Below are positions 1-8,141 of a stretch of 64,000 bases of DNA, in pieces. A program made the position numbers and the translations under genes. How positions within the stretch are numbered: position 1 is the stretch's first letter; the number at the start of each line of letters is the position of its first letter. This DNA is from CAWKEY01 sp963848675 (lineage in GTDB: Bacteria; Pseudomonadota; Gammaproteobacteria; Methylococcales; Methylomonadaceae), in the NCBI GenBank assembly GCA_963848675.1, contig CAWKEY010000044.1:310001-374000 (forward strand), in the 5' to 3' direction. The notes under the pieces are model-generated. The model ran no database searches and had not been told where the DNA came from. It was given only the letters and a program-made list of their open reading frames with translations.

Positions 1-123
1 CGGAATCCTAAAACAGGAGAATCTGTAGCCCTAGCCAAAAAATATGTGCCGCATTTTAAGCCAGGCAAAGAACTCCGTGACAGGGTTGATGCTTCACGCG
101 ATAAATATAAAATTATTGATTGA
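1..123 (+). CDS. ihfB: Integration host factor beta subunit, C-terminal part
   Basis: The window opens inside this gene; only the last 40 codons and the TGA are present. The peptide begins RNPKTGE, continues through KYVPHFKPGKELRDRV and ends KIID. This is the conserved DNA-binding arm and C-terminus of IHF-beta, where the Pro of RNP is the residue that wedges into the minor groove. IHF-beta pairs with IHF-alpha to bend DNA sharply. HU proteins share the fold, but the FKPGKELRDRV tail is the IHF-beta form. A LapA-domain gene follows 41 nt downstream, an arrangement common in gammaproteobacteria. Confidence 0.9.
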   Translation, partial: RNPKTGESVALAKKYVPHFKPGKELRDRVDASRDKYKIID

Positions 124-164
124 TTACCGATCAACATAATTATTAGTCGATTGCAACAACATAA

Positions 165-419
165 ATGAAATTATTAGCGATTGGTATTTTTTCTGTTATT
201 TTTTTCATTGCGTTGATTTTTTCTGTTCTAAATTTTCACCCGATTCAAATCAATTTATATTTCACCTCCTTCTCATTGCCACTTACAGTGGCTCTGCTCA
301 TTGAATTATTGGTAGGCATTGCTATCGGTTTTCTAATCGCCTTGGTTCATATCATTAAGCTCAAAGCTGATTATGCTCAATTGAGCAAAAAACTCGGTTA
401 TACCAAAGCCAAAAAATAA
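165..419 (+). CDS. LapA-domain (DUF1049) inner-membrane protein
   Basis: This 84-residue protein has two hydrophobic segments, about residues 3-22 and 40-63, separated by a short loop containing NFHPIQINLYF. A basic, helical C-terminal tail (LKADYAQLSKKLGYTKAKK) follows. This is the layout of LapA (lipopolysaccharide assembly protein A, YciS), which in E. coli works with LapB to control LpxC turnover and LPS synthesis. The position directly after ihfB matches the usual ihfB-lapA order, although no lapB follows here. The family assignment is firm; the LPS role is inferred from the family. Confidence 0.8.
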   Translation: MKLLAIGIFSVIFFIALIFSVLNFHPIQINLYFTSFSLPLTVALLIELLVGIAIGFLIALVHIIKLKADYAQLSKKLGYTKAKK

Positions 420-550
420 CAACTGCTTTCTCCGTTCGGGATTTCTGCAAGACCTGTCAACAGACATTGTCGACATAGTCAGTAAGCGCCGCCTTAACTT
501 TATTACGAGTTGTTTTCGAAATCTGCAAGATGTGATATAGTCAGTCTTAA

Positions 551-565
551 TGAGAATGATTATTG
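551..565 (+). promoter_or_regulatory. Fur-type iron box upstream of feoABC
   Basis: TGAGAATGATTATTG matches 11 of the 14 defined positions of the inverted repeat TGATAATNATTATCA. It lies 56-70 bp before the feoA start, where a ferric-uptake repressor would cover the promoter. It predicts derepression of ferrous-iron uptake under iron starvation. The call is by eye; no matrix score was computed. Confidence 0.7.
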
Positions 566-620
566 ATTGCTTTGTGCCAGCTTTATGCTTGACCCCTTTC
601 CCCATCCCAAAGGCTGCGTC

Positions 621-857
621 ATGTCTTTACGTTTAAAAAATCTTTCAGTCGGTGACTCAGGAAAAATAATCGGTTTTGATAGCGCCGGAAAAGCGTATCG
701 CAAACGCCTGTTAGCCATGGGTTTAACTCCGGGCACTGAATTCAGCATTACACGATTTGCCCCGATGGGCGATCCTGTGGAAATTAAGTTGCGTGGGTTT
801 TCGTTAACATTGCGTAAAGATGAGGCGACCATCTTGCTGATTGAGAAACTGTCATGA
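621..857 (+). CDS. feoA: FeoA, ferrous iron transport accessory protein
   Basis: This is a 78-residue SH3-like protein beginning MSLRLKNLSVGDSGKIIGF. It contains the FeoA core LLAMGLTPGTEF and ends with a small hydrophobic strand. FeoA is a cytosolic partner of FeoB in Fe(II) import. ATG 621 was chosen over an in-frame start at 567 because the product then has normal family length and the extra residues show no FeoA similarity. The gene overlaps feoB by 4 nt (ATGA), so the two are translationally coupled. The upstream Fur-type box implies iron repression. Confidence 0.92.
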   Translation: MSLRLKNLSVGDSGKIIGFDSAGKAYRKRLLAMGLTPGTEFSITRFAPMGDPVEIKLRGFSLTLRKDEATILLIEKLS

Positions 858-3196
858 AACCAGATTTTACCGTCGGCGTTGTCGGCAATCCCAATTGTGG
901 GAAAACAACACTATTTAATGCTTTGACGGGAGCACGTCAGCACGTCGGTAACTGGCCTGGTGTGACGGTCGAAAAAAAAACTGGCGAATATCATTTTGAA
1001 AAAAAACTGATCGAGTTAGTGGATTTGCCCGGAACTTATTCATTGGAGGCCGCTGATGATCAGGTTTCTCTGGATGAAAAAGTGGCTAGGGATTATGTCG
1101 CCTCCAAGCAGGCCCATTTAATTATCAACATTGTTGACGCCTCCAACATTGAACGTAATCTTTATCTAACGTCGCAGCTGATCGAAATGCGGGTGCCGAT
1201 GATTTTGGTGCTCAACATGATGGATGCCGTTAAACAACGCGGTATTAAAATTGATGTTGATTATCTCGCGCGGGTTCTAGGGTGCCCGGTAATTGCCATT
1301 GCCGCCTCAATTGGATACGGTATTGATACATTAAAGGCGGCAATCAATAGTGCCGCTATCACCCAGCCCATACCTACGGTAAAAATTGGCTATGTTCCTG
1401 CGCTAGAGCAAGCCATCAATGATATTTCACCGTTGCTGGTTGAATCTGCACGAACACATCATTGTGATCTGCGTTGGCTGGCTGTTCGATTGCTGGAAGA
1501 CGATACCCTGGCCAAACAGATTGCCGGCCCGAGTTTGCTGCCGGCAGCCGTAGCATTACAACGCCGTGTAGAGGCAGCAACAGATGATGAAATAGACATT
1601 CTCGCTGCGGATGCCCGCTATGGATTCGTCAATGAGTTGACCAATGGCGCGGTCTGCAAGCTCAACGAAGTGGGGCGTCATACCACAGACAAAATTGACA
1701 GCATCGTCCTGAATCGCTTTCTAGGCATCCCTGTTTTTTTGCTGGTGATGTATGCAATGTTCATGTTCACTATCAATATCGGCAGCGCATTTGTTGATTT
1801 TTTTGATCAATTTGTGGGCGCTTTATTGATCGATGGGCTGGGCCAGTTGCTCGGCACAATTAACTGGTCGCAATGGCTGATTGTTTTAATCACTAATGGC
1901 GTGGGCGGTGGCATTCAGGTAGTGGCCACTTTTATTCCCATCGTTGGCTTTTTATTTATGTTTCTTTCGGTGCTGGAAGACTCCGGTTACATGGCCAGGG
2001 CGGCTTTTGTCATGGACAGATTTATGCGTATGATCGGTTTGCCTGGCAAATCCTTCGTTCCGATGATAGTTGGTTTTGGCTGTAATGTGCCGGCCATTAT
2101 GGCCACTCGGACGCTAGAAAATCAGCGCGACCGGATTTTGACCAACCTGATGAATCCGTTTATGTCCTGTGGTGCCAGGTTACCGGTTTATGCTTTATTT
2201 GCCGCCGCATTTTTTCCCGTCGGCGGTCAAAATCTGGTTTTTGGCTTGTATTTGTTGGGCATAGCTGTTGCCGTCATCACAGGTTTAATTATGCGCTATA
2301 CCCTTTTTAAAGGGGAATCAGCGCCCTTTATTATGGAATTACCGGCCTACCATATGCCAACTGTGCGTGGTGTTTTCTTAAGAACTTGGGATCGGCTCAA
2401 GTCGTTTTTGTTCAATGCCGGCAAAGTCATCGTGCCGATGGTGTTGGTGTTGAATTTTCTTAATGCACTGGGAACAGATGGCACATTTGGCCAGGAAAAC
2501 AGCAATAAATCGGTACTCAGTGAAATCGGTCGCGGCCTGACCCCCGCGTTTAAGCCCATGGGTATAGAGAAGGAAAACTGGCCTGCAACGGTGGGTATTT
2601 TTACCGGTGTTTTGGCAAAGGAGGCCGTTGTTGGCACACTGGATGCTTTATACAGCCAGCTTGCAGCGACTGCCCCAACTACCGCCGAGAAAAAGTCATT
2701 CGATCTTGGACAAGCCCTAATTGATGCCTGTTTAACAGTGCCTAAAAACCTGCAAGCCGTTGCAGACAATTTATTGGATCCATTGGGTTTGAATATCGGT
2801 ACCGTCGGTGACACGGAGGCAGCAGCCAGTGAGCAGGAGGTCAACACCGGCACCTTTGCGGCCATGCAACAAAGCTTTGACGGCAAAGCCGGGGCGTTCG
2901 CCTACTTGTTATTTATTTTACTGTATGCGCCTTGTGTTGCGGCAACTGCGGCTATTTACCGGGAAACCAGTCGAAACTGGACTTTATTTGTGGTGTTTTG
3001 GACGACCGGAATTGCTTATATGACCGCAACTATATTTTATCAGTCGATGACTTATAGCCAGCACCCTGAATATTCTTTGGTTTGGATAATGGGATTAATC
3101 TTGGTGTTTTTATTAGTCTTGTTTGGGCTCTGGTTGCTCGGGAAAAATACTGACGCCATAAAACCACTCCAGGAGTCTTCAAGTGATTTTGTCTGA
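854..3196 (+). CDS. feoB: FeoB, ferrous iron permease with G-protein domain
   Basis: This 780-residue polytopic protein imports Fe(II) across the inner membrane. The N-terminal G domain shows G1 GNPNCGKT (11-18), G3 DLPG (57-60) and G4 NMMD (121-124). The membrane part carries the two Gate regions, with the family's conserved cysteines in GFGCNVPAIMATRTLE and NPFMSCGARLPVYALFAAAFF, and later KEAVVGTL. Length is typical of the family. feoB sits between feoA (ATGA overlap) and feoC (14-nt overlap), giving a complete feoABC operon. No damage is seen in the key motifs. Confidence 0.96.
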   Translation: MKPDFTVGVVGNPNCGKTTLFNALTGARQHVGNWPGVTVEKKTGEYHFEKKLIELVDLPGTYSLEAADDQVSLDEKVARDYVASKQAHLIINIVDASNIERNLYLTSQLIEMRVPMILVLNMMDAVKQRGIKIDVDYLARVLGCPVIAIAASIGYGIDTLKAAINSAAITQPIPTVKIGYVPALEQAINDISPLLVESARTHHCDLRWLAVRLLEDDTLAKQIAGPSLLPAAVALQRRVEAATDDEIDILAADARYGFVNELTNGAVCKLNEVGRHTTDKIDSIVLNRFLGIPVFLLVMYAMFMFTINIGSAFVDFFDQFVGALLIDGLGQLLGTINWSQWLIVLITNGVGGGIQVVATFIPIVGFLFMFLSVLEDSGYMARAAFVMDRFMRMIGLPGKSFVPMIVGFGCNVPAIMATRTLENQRDRILTNLMNPFMSCGARLPVYALFAAAFFPVGGQNLVFGLYLLGIAVAVITGLIMRYTLFKGESAPFIMELPAYHMPTVRGVFLRTWDRLKSFLFNAGKVIVPMVLVLNFLNALGTDGTFGQENSNKSVLSEIGRGLTPAFKPMGIEKENWPATVGIFTGVLAKEAVVGTLDALYSQLAATAPTTAEKKSFDLGQALIDACLTVPKNLQAVADNLLDPLGLNIGTVGDTEAAASEQEVNTGTFAAMQQSFDGKAGAFAYLLFILLYAPCVAATAAIYRETSRNWTLFVVFWTTGIAYMTATIFYQSMTYSQHPEYSLVWIMGLILVFLLVLFGLWLLGKNTDAIKPLQESSSDFV

Positions 3197-3404
3197 TTTG
3201 AGAGGCTATTTAATTCAACAGCGCAGAGTTGCTCTAGCCGACTTGGTTGTCCATTTTAATACGGACGCGGATGCTTTGCGCGGCATGTTGGGAAAATGGA
3301 TCAGCAAAGGTAAGGTGCGGCAATTACCGCTAGGATCAGCTTGTGGAAGCAGCTGTTGCAAATGTGATGCAACTTTAACCGAACTCTACGAATGGATAGA
3401 TTAA
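3183..3404 (+). CDS. feoC: FeoC-like winged-helix protein with Cys cluster
   Basis: This 73-residue protein starts at a GTG inside the 3' end of feoB. Residues 1-45 form a small winged-helix domain (LRGYLIQQRRVALADLVVHF). A cysteine cluster CGSSCCKC follows near residues 55-62 and could bind an Fe-S cluster, as in FeoC proteins. FeoC is thought to regulate FeoB or its stability in response to iron or oxygen. Size, cysteine pattern and overlap with feoB all support the call. Translation is probably coupled to feoB. Confidence 0.82.
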   Translation: MILSDLRGYLIQQRRVALADLVVHFNTDADALRGMLGKWISKGKVRQLPLGSACGSSCCKCDATLTELYEWID

Positions 3405-3672
3405 AGGGGCCCTGCTCATGGCGAAAGGTATTCACTAAGGCTCTGTATATTGTGCTTTACCCCATGTTTTAACCAGTCGTTTGCCAACGCGTATTCAACG
3501 AATTTGCCCGAATCCGAATAATATAACTGCGCGGATCTTATCCTGCCCACCAAGCATGGCCTGAATTGCTGCAGTCTGGCTGGCTCCCCAATGATCAAGA
3601 CTATCGGGCTTTGCATCCGTCTGTCTTGAGGCTTTCTAAATCTAGGCTAAGCTTGTTATACCTATTTTACAA
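3405..3672. other. Intergenic stretch with no convincing gene
   Basis: This 268-nt gap separates feoC from the HerA-like gene. A 66-codon minus-strand reading frame (3416-3616) is open but shows no recognised motif and no clear ribosome-binding site. The area may be degraded coding sequence, but nothing here proves it. Confidence 0.5.
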
Positions 3673-5346
3673 ATGAGTGTAACAATGTCCACGCAGCAAG
3701 CCAGCATCCTGATTGGTTATTTATCCGAAGTCCGTGGTGATGGCATGGATGCCAGAATGGCAGAAGAGCACTCCAACGATTCCCCCCTCATCAAAGTCGG
3801 CGAAGAAGAAATATTGGCCGGCCACATCGGCTCTTATGTGGTGATACGGCAAGCCCATATTGGGGTGCTGGCCCTCGTGTTTAAAATGTGGGAAAAAGAT
3901 CATTTTAACAATGACGGTGAACGCCGGTCAGACCGCTTTATTTCCCTGATTCCGGTCGGTGAAATTCAGGGCAACGGCACTTTCGTTCGCGGCGTGCGTC
4001 ATTATCCAACGCCTGGCGCGAAAGTCTATGCCGTCGGCCTGAATGAGATTAACGCCATTTTCTCAAAATTCAGGGATTACCAGTTCTTCATCGGCCAATT
4101 ATCGACCCACAAAGACTACCATTTGAGCCTTGATCCGAGAGCGCTTTTTAGCCGCCATTTTGCCATTGTCGGACAATCCGGTTCAGGCAAGTCATGGACG
4201 GTGACCAGTCTGATTCAGCATACCATTAAAGCCATGCCCAAAAGCCATATCATTCTGCTGGATTTGCACGGCGAATATTGCTGGAAAGATGATGATGGCA
4301 TAATTCAATCGGCATTTCCTGAAGATCTGGTCAGCTATATTGATGCCATGGAAATGGAGATGCCGTACTGGATGATGACTTACGCCGAGCTGGTTGATTT
4401 ATTCATAGACCGCGACGATAAGGGCGCTACTCTGCAAATGTCGTTTATGCGTGAAATCCTGCAGCAACTCAAGCGCAAAGAAGCAAAGAGTATCGGCCTG
4501 GATAGCGTTTCAATTGACACGCCTATCTACTTCTCCTTGGCGGAAATGTATATGCAATTTAAAGCCGCCAATGAAGAAAGAAAGGACTTTGGCAAAGTAC
4601 ACGGGGCTTTATTCGGGCAGTTTGATGAGTTTTTGATTAGAATGCAAAGCCGGTTTAACGATGTTCGTTATGATTTTTTGCTGAAACCGAAGGTGCGCAA
4701 CAATTCTGCCAGCATGGCTGACTTACTACGGCAATTGGTCGGACTAGGACACAAAAAGGCCAACATCACAGTGGTCGATTTAAGCTCGGTGCCCACCGAT
4801 GTAAGGCCCGCAGTTTCTGCACAGGTGGGTCGGCTGGCCTATGAATTCAACTACTGGAATCCGCATCGGCGCGAATTTCCGATTACCTTGATTTGTGAAG
4901 AAGCCCATGCCTATATTCCCCGGGAAAAAGGCGGGCCCTTTGACGGCACCAAGAAAATGATGGAACGAATTGCCAAAGAGGGCCGGAAATATGGGGTGTC
5001 CATCGGTGTTGTCAGTCAGCGGCCCACTGAATTATCCGAAACCATGCTTGCACAATGCAGTTCTTTTATCTGTTTGCGCACGACGAACCCCGATGACCAG
5101 ACCTACATTAAAGGTTTGGTGCCTGAAGCAGAGGGTGATTTAACCGATATTTTGACTTCGCTAGGACGGGGTGAAGCCCTGGTATTGGGCGAGGCGGCTC
5201 CCATCCCGACGCGGGTGCAGATTTACAGACCGAATCCCGAACCGAAAAGTAACGATGTTGATTACTTTACCAGCTGGCGGGAAGGGCCTGATGATCTGAA
5301 TGTGGAAGAAATAGTAAATTTATGGCGAACTCAAGCCAGGAAGTAA
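3673..5346 (+). CDS. HerA/VirB4-type P-loop ATPase (DUF87 family)
   Basis: This 557-residue cytosolic ATPase is of the HerA/FtsK superfamily. An N-terminal HerA-associated beta-barrel (about 10-130) is followed by Walker A GQSGSGKS (167-174) and an acidic Walker B with TLICEEAHAYIP (about 405-416). Further on are the Arg-rich ERIAKEGRKYG and SQRPTELSETML segments typical of hexameric DNA pumps. HerA enzymes usually work with a NurA nuclease in end resection, or with SIR2 or other partners in defence. No NurA or nuclease gene adjoins it here, so its role is open. ATG 3673 is used; an in-frame ATG at 3685 is equally possible. Confidence 0.85.
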   Translation: MSVTMSTQQASILIGYLSEVRGDGMDARMAEEHSNDSPLIKVGEEEILAGHIGSYVVIRQAHIGVLALVFKMWEKDHFNNDGERRSDRFISLIPVGEIQGNGTFVRGVRHYPTPGAKVYAVGLNEINAIFSKFRDYQFFIGQLSTHKDYHLSLDPRALFSRHFAIVGQSGSGKSWTVTSLIQHTIKAMPKSHIILLDLHGEYCWKDDDGIIQSAFPEDLVSYIDAMEMEMPYWMMTYAELVDLFIDRDDKGATLQMSFMREILQQLKRKEAKSIGLDSVSIDTPIYFSLAEMYMQFKAANEERKDFGKVHGALFGQFDEFLIRMQSRFNDVRYDFLLKPKVRNNSASMADLLRQLVGLGHKKANITVVDLSSVPTDVRPAVSAQVGRLAYEFNYWNPHRREFPITLICEEAHAYIPREKGGPFDGTKKMMERIAKEGRKYGVSIGVVSQRPTELSETMLAQCSSFICLRTTNPDDQTYIKGLVPEAEGDLTDILTSLGRGEALVLGEAAPIPTRVQIYRPNPEPKSNDVDYFTSWREGPDDLNVEEIVNLWRTQARK

Positions 5347-5496
5347 TTCATTAAAATGCAACTATGAATAGTGCTATTGGCGATTTGCATATTTCATTGC
5401 CAACATGTCCTCATTTCCGTGTTAAGGATACTTTTTCGAACGGCCAATGCACCAGTCAAAGTGGCGCACCTCACTATTTTTTAGTCAATTGAATCT

Positions 5497-5892
5497 ATGA
5501 TAGATGGACCTTTTGTTCTGCTTGTAGAGGACGATAAACCTTGTGCCGCCTTACTAAAGCACATGTTGTCCAGAAGCGGTTACCGGGTGACAGTTGCCGA
5601 GGACGGCTACGCCGCTCAAAACAGCATAGATTCTCTTGCCCAGCCACCCCATCTAGTACTGCTGGGATTGATGCTGCCTTTCGTCGACGGCTATCAGTTG
5701 CTTCGGCAGATCCGCCGGAAATCGGCATGGGCTGATACACCGGTCATCATTCTCAGTGCTAAAAGCCAGGAACAGGATATTGTCCGTGCCTTCGATCTGG
5801 GGGCATCGGATTATGTAACCAAGCCTTTTCAATTGGGTGAATTGCTGGCCCGGATACGCAGCCAAATTAACAAGGGACAGCGCCATGGCTAA
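5497..5892 (+). CDS. Receiver-domain protein lacking the phospho-acceptor Asp
   Basis: This 131-residue single-domain CheY-like receiver has the acidic pocket E11-D12-D13, the switch Ser S87 (IILSA) and the conserved Lys K109 (TKPF). At the acceptor site, where families read LVLLDLMLP..DG, this protein has G57 (codon GGA at 5665-5667) in LVLLGLMLPFVDG. It should not accept phosphate in the normal way and may act as a constitutive or ligand-driven pseudo-receiver. It overlaps the next gene by 8 nt and leads the polysaccharide gene cluster, so it probably tunes that machine. The fold is certain; the function is inferred. Confidence 0.88.
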   Translation: MIDGPFVLLVEDDKPCAALLKHMLSRSGYRVTVAEDGYAAQNSIDSLAQPPHLVLLGLMLPFVDGYQLLRQIRRKSAWADTPVIILSAKSQEQDIVRAFDLGASDYVTKPFQLGELLARIRSQINKGQRHG

Positions 5893-7102
5893 TTGCCGAT
5901 GGCTTTGTTTATTGTGGCTCGCCGTTTCTCAACCGATGTTAGCCGACGACAAACAGCCGCAGATTGATAGCGCCATGCAGGCAGGACGCTATGTTGAGGC
6001 AGAAACATTATTGCGTCAGCAAATCGATGTCAACCCGGCAAACTGGGACGCCCATTTTCGACTGGCAAAAGTACTGTCATGGCAAAAAAAATTTGCGCAA
6101 GCCCAGTTGGAATATCAAGCGCTGTTAGCGCGCGAGGCCGGCAATGCCGATTATCTGTTGGGCTTGGCGCAGGTCGGCGTCTGGAGGGGCGATGCGCAGG
6201 CTGCTTTGCCCTTGATTGAGACAGCCAAATCATTGGCGCCTGGCGATCCTGATATCTGGCGCCTGCATATTCAAGCGCTGGCTGCAGTAAACAATGCTGC
6301 ATCGTTCAGGCAAGCTTTCAACGTCCAGCAGCAGGCTGCACGCCGTTTTCCTGAACTGGACTGGGATATCATCAGAGACCCCTATCAAACCACTGCCGAA
6401 CGCGCTCCCAGCTTCGGCCGTGTTCATTATAACCAGATCGAGCTGGGCGGGTCATACGAGCATCTTGATAAAAATAAGGGCTTTTGGCGTACCGAATATC
6501 TGAGCTTCGAACATCGTTTCGCGCCGAGGAAACTGGTGTACGCCACGTTTATACAGACAGAACGCTTTGGTTTTAACGATGAGCAGTTCTTGCTCGGTGG
6601 CTATTATCCGTTATCGAATAAATTAACTTTCAATCTTGAAGGCAATGTTAGTCCCTCGCCGCAGGTATTGGCCACCAACAGCATAATGGCGTCGCTGCAG
6701 GGCGATCTCGGACAGGGTTGGTTTTTAACCGGCGGCTTTAGGCACAGTGAATACGGGACGGGGCCGTTGCAGCAAGGCTTTGCAACTCTGGAAAACTATT
6801 TCGCCGATTTTCGCGCCGCGTACACGGTTAAAGTCACCGATTCGTTCAATAAAACCCAGTTTGGGCATCGTTTTGATATTTCCTATTATTATCAGGACAC
6901 CAGCTTTATCACGCTAACCTACAACATGGGGGCGGAAACCGGCGGGTTTCAGGGAGTGGTGTACGACACGCAGTTTTTCGGCCTACATGGTAGACACTGG
7001 TTCAATCAAGATTGGGCTTTAACCTGGGAGCTGGGGCATATCAAACAGGGCGATGCCTATACTCGCCAAGGAGTGGGACTTGGGATTCGCCGCGCTTTCT
7101 GA
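5885..7102 (+). CDS. TPR plus YaiO-type outer-membrane beta-barrel protein
   Basis: This 405-residue exported protein begins with a signal peptide (about 1-20, ending ..QPMLA). TPR-like helices follow over about 25-140 (GRYVEAETLLRQQID, KFAQAQLEYQALLARE). From about 180 to the end is a YaiO-family barrel rich in alternating aromatic strands, ending in an aromatic residue (GIRRAF). TPR-barrel proteins such as PgaA carry polysaccharide across the outer membrane, and that role fits here. ATG 5885 was preferred to 5837 because it gives a clean signal peptide and overlaps the receiver gene by only 8 nt. Confidence 0.8.
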   Translation: MANCRWLCLLWLAVSQPMLADDKQPQIDSAMQAGRYVEAETLLRQQIDVNPANWDAHFRLAKVLSWQKKFAQAQLEYQALLAREAGNADYLLGLAQVGVWRGDAQAALPLIETAKSLAPGDPDIWRLHIQALAAVNNAASFRQAFNVQQQAARRFPELDWDIIRDPYQTTAERAPSFGRVHYNQIELGGSYEHLDKNKGFWRTEYLSFEHRFAPRKLVYATFIQTERFGFNDEQFLLGGYYPLSNKLTFNLEGNVSPSPQVLATNSIMASLQGDLGQGWFLTGGFRHSEYGTGPLQQGFATLENYFADFRAAYTVKVTDSFNKTQFGHRFDISYYYQDTSFITLTYNMGAETGGFQGVVYDTQFFGLHGRHWFNQDWALTWELGHIKQGDAYTRQGVGLGIRRAF

Positions 7103-8141
7103 CAGCCGTGTTGTTGTCGCTTTCTGGATAGGGGCATTTTCAATGCTGATCGCTGTAGCGATGCTGTTGGGGGTATTGCAAATGCGCATAGCATTGATGT
7201 TCCGGGAACGGCGCAGCAGCCGCTTTCGAGAATTAGCGCAGGACTGGTTGATTCGGTTTATTGCGGGTGAAAATCCTGAACCGTCGAAAATCGCCACTCG
7301 TGATTTGCCGGACTTTCTTTATCAGTGGATACATTTTCAGGAAATTCTTCGCGGCGACAGTAGACTTCAGCTCAATCAGGCGTTACGCACCTTTGTTTTG
7401 GAAGCAAAAATCCACAAACTGCTGCGCAGGGGCCGTTTTGAAGAACAATTAATTGCGGCAACCACGCTGGGTCATTTGGGCGATATGCAGGCCTGGGATC
7501 AACTCCTGGTCTTACTGAAAAAACCTTCTCCTTTGCTATCGATGACGGCGGCACGGGCACTGGTTTTGATTAATCCCGACAAGGCCCGTGATATTGTCGT
7601 GCCGCTGATTGTCCAGCATCGGGACTGGATGCTGACCCGTATGTCGCTGATGTTGAAACAGGCCGACCCGCTGTTTCAAGAGGCTTTTTTAACCCATTTG
7701 GAACGCGAGGCAGAGCAATCTCCGCCCTATCTGTTGCGGCTGATGCGTTTGCTTGACGCGGAGCGGACCAATCAGCCGCTGTCCTTGGTGGCAAAAAACC
7801 TGACAGGCGGCAGCGACCCCAATCTGGTGGCAGGCTGTCTGCGCCTGGTTTGTCATCCATCGGAACTTGGATTAGTGCGCGCACGATTCGGCGACACGTA
7901 TTGGCTAGTGCAAATGCAGATTGCTGGAGTATTGGGAAAGATGGGGATGCCTCAGGACGTCCATCATCTTTTGTCGCTACTCAATTCAGGGGAATGGTGG
8001 GTGCGCTACCGTGCCGCTCAGGCGCTGGTCGAGTTACCGTTTATTAATCGTCGAGCCGTCAAGCGACTGATTGACAGTCGTTCCGATGTCTTTGCTCGTG
8101 ACATGTTGCTGCAGATCGTTGCAGAAAAGGTGCGCCGATGA
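7053..8141 (+). CDS. Membrane-anchored HEAT-repeat protein
   Basis: This protein of about 362 residues has one strong membrane segment near residues 20-48 (VVVAFWIGAFSMLIAVAMLLGVLQM). A cytosolic alpha-solenoid follows, with HEAT-type repeats such as EEQLIAATTLGHLGDMQAWDQL, SPLLSMTAARALVLINPDKA and EWWVRYRAAQALVEL. HEAT proteins are scaffolds. Here it lies between the outer-membrane porin and the glycosyltransferase, suggesting an inner-membrane assembly factor. The start is uncertain: ATG 7053 overlaps the previous gene by 50 nt, and ATG 7143 would keep most of the membrane segment. It overlaps the glycosyltransferase gene by 4 nt. Confidence 0.72.
   Translation: MPILAKEWDLGFAALSDSRVVVAFWIGAFSMLIAVAMLLGVLQMRIALMFRERRSSRFRELAQDWLIRFIAGENPEPSKIATRDLPDFLYQWIHFQEILRGDSRLQLNQALRTFVLEAKIHKLLRRGRFEEQLIAATTLGHLGDMQAWDQLLVLLKKPSPLLSMTAARALVLINPDKARDIVVPLIVQHRDWMLTRMSLMLKQADPLFQEAFLTHLEREAEQSPPYLLRLMRLLDAERTNQPLSLVAKNLTGGSDPNLVAGCLRLVCHPSELGLVRARFGDTYWLVQMQIAGVLGKMGMPQDVHHLLSLLNSGEWWVRYRAAQALVELPFINRRAVKRLIDSRSDVFARDMLLQIVAEKVRR

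Noticed and set aside
3416..3616. 66-codon minus-strand frame after feoC
   Set aside because: No clear ribosome-binding site or known motif; kept only as an unexplained intergenic stretch.
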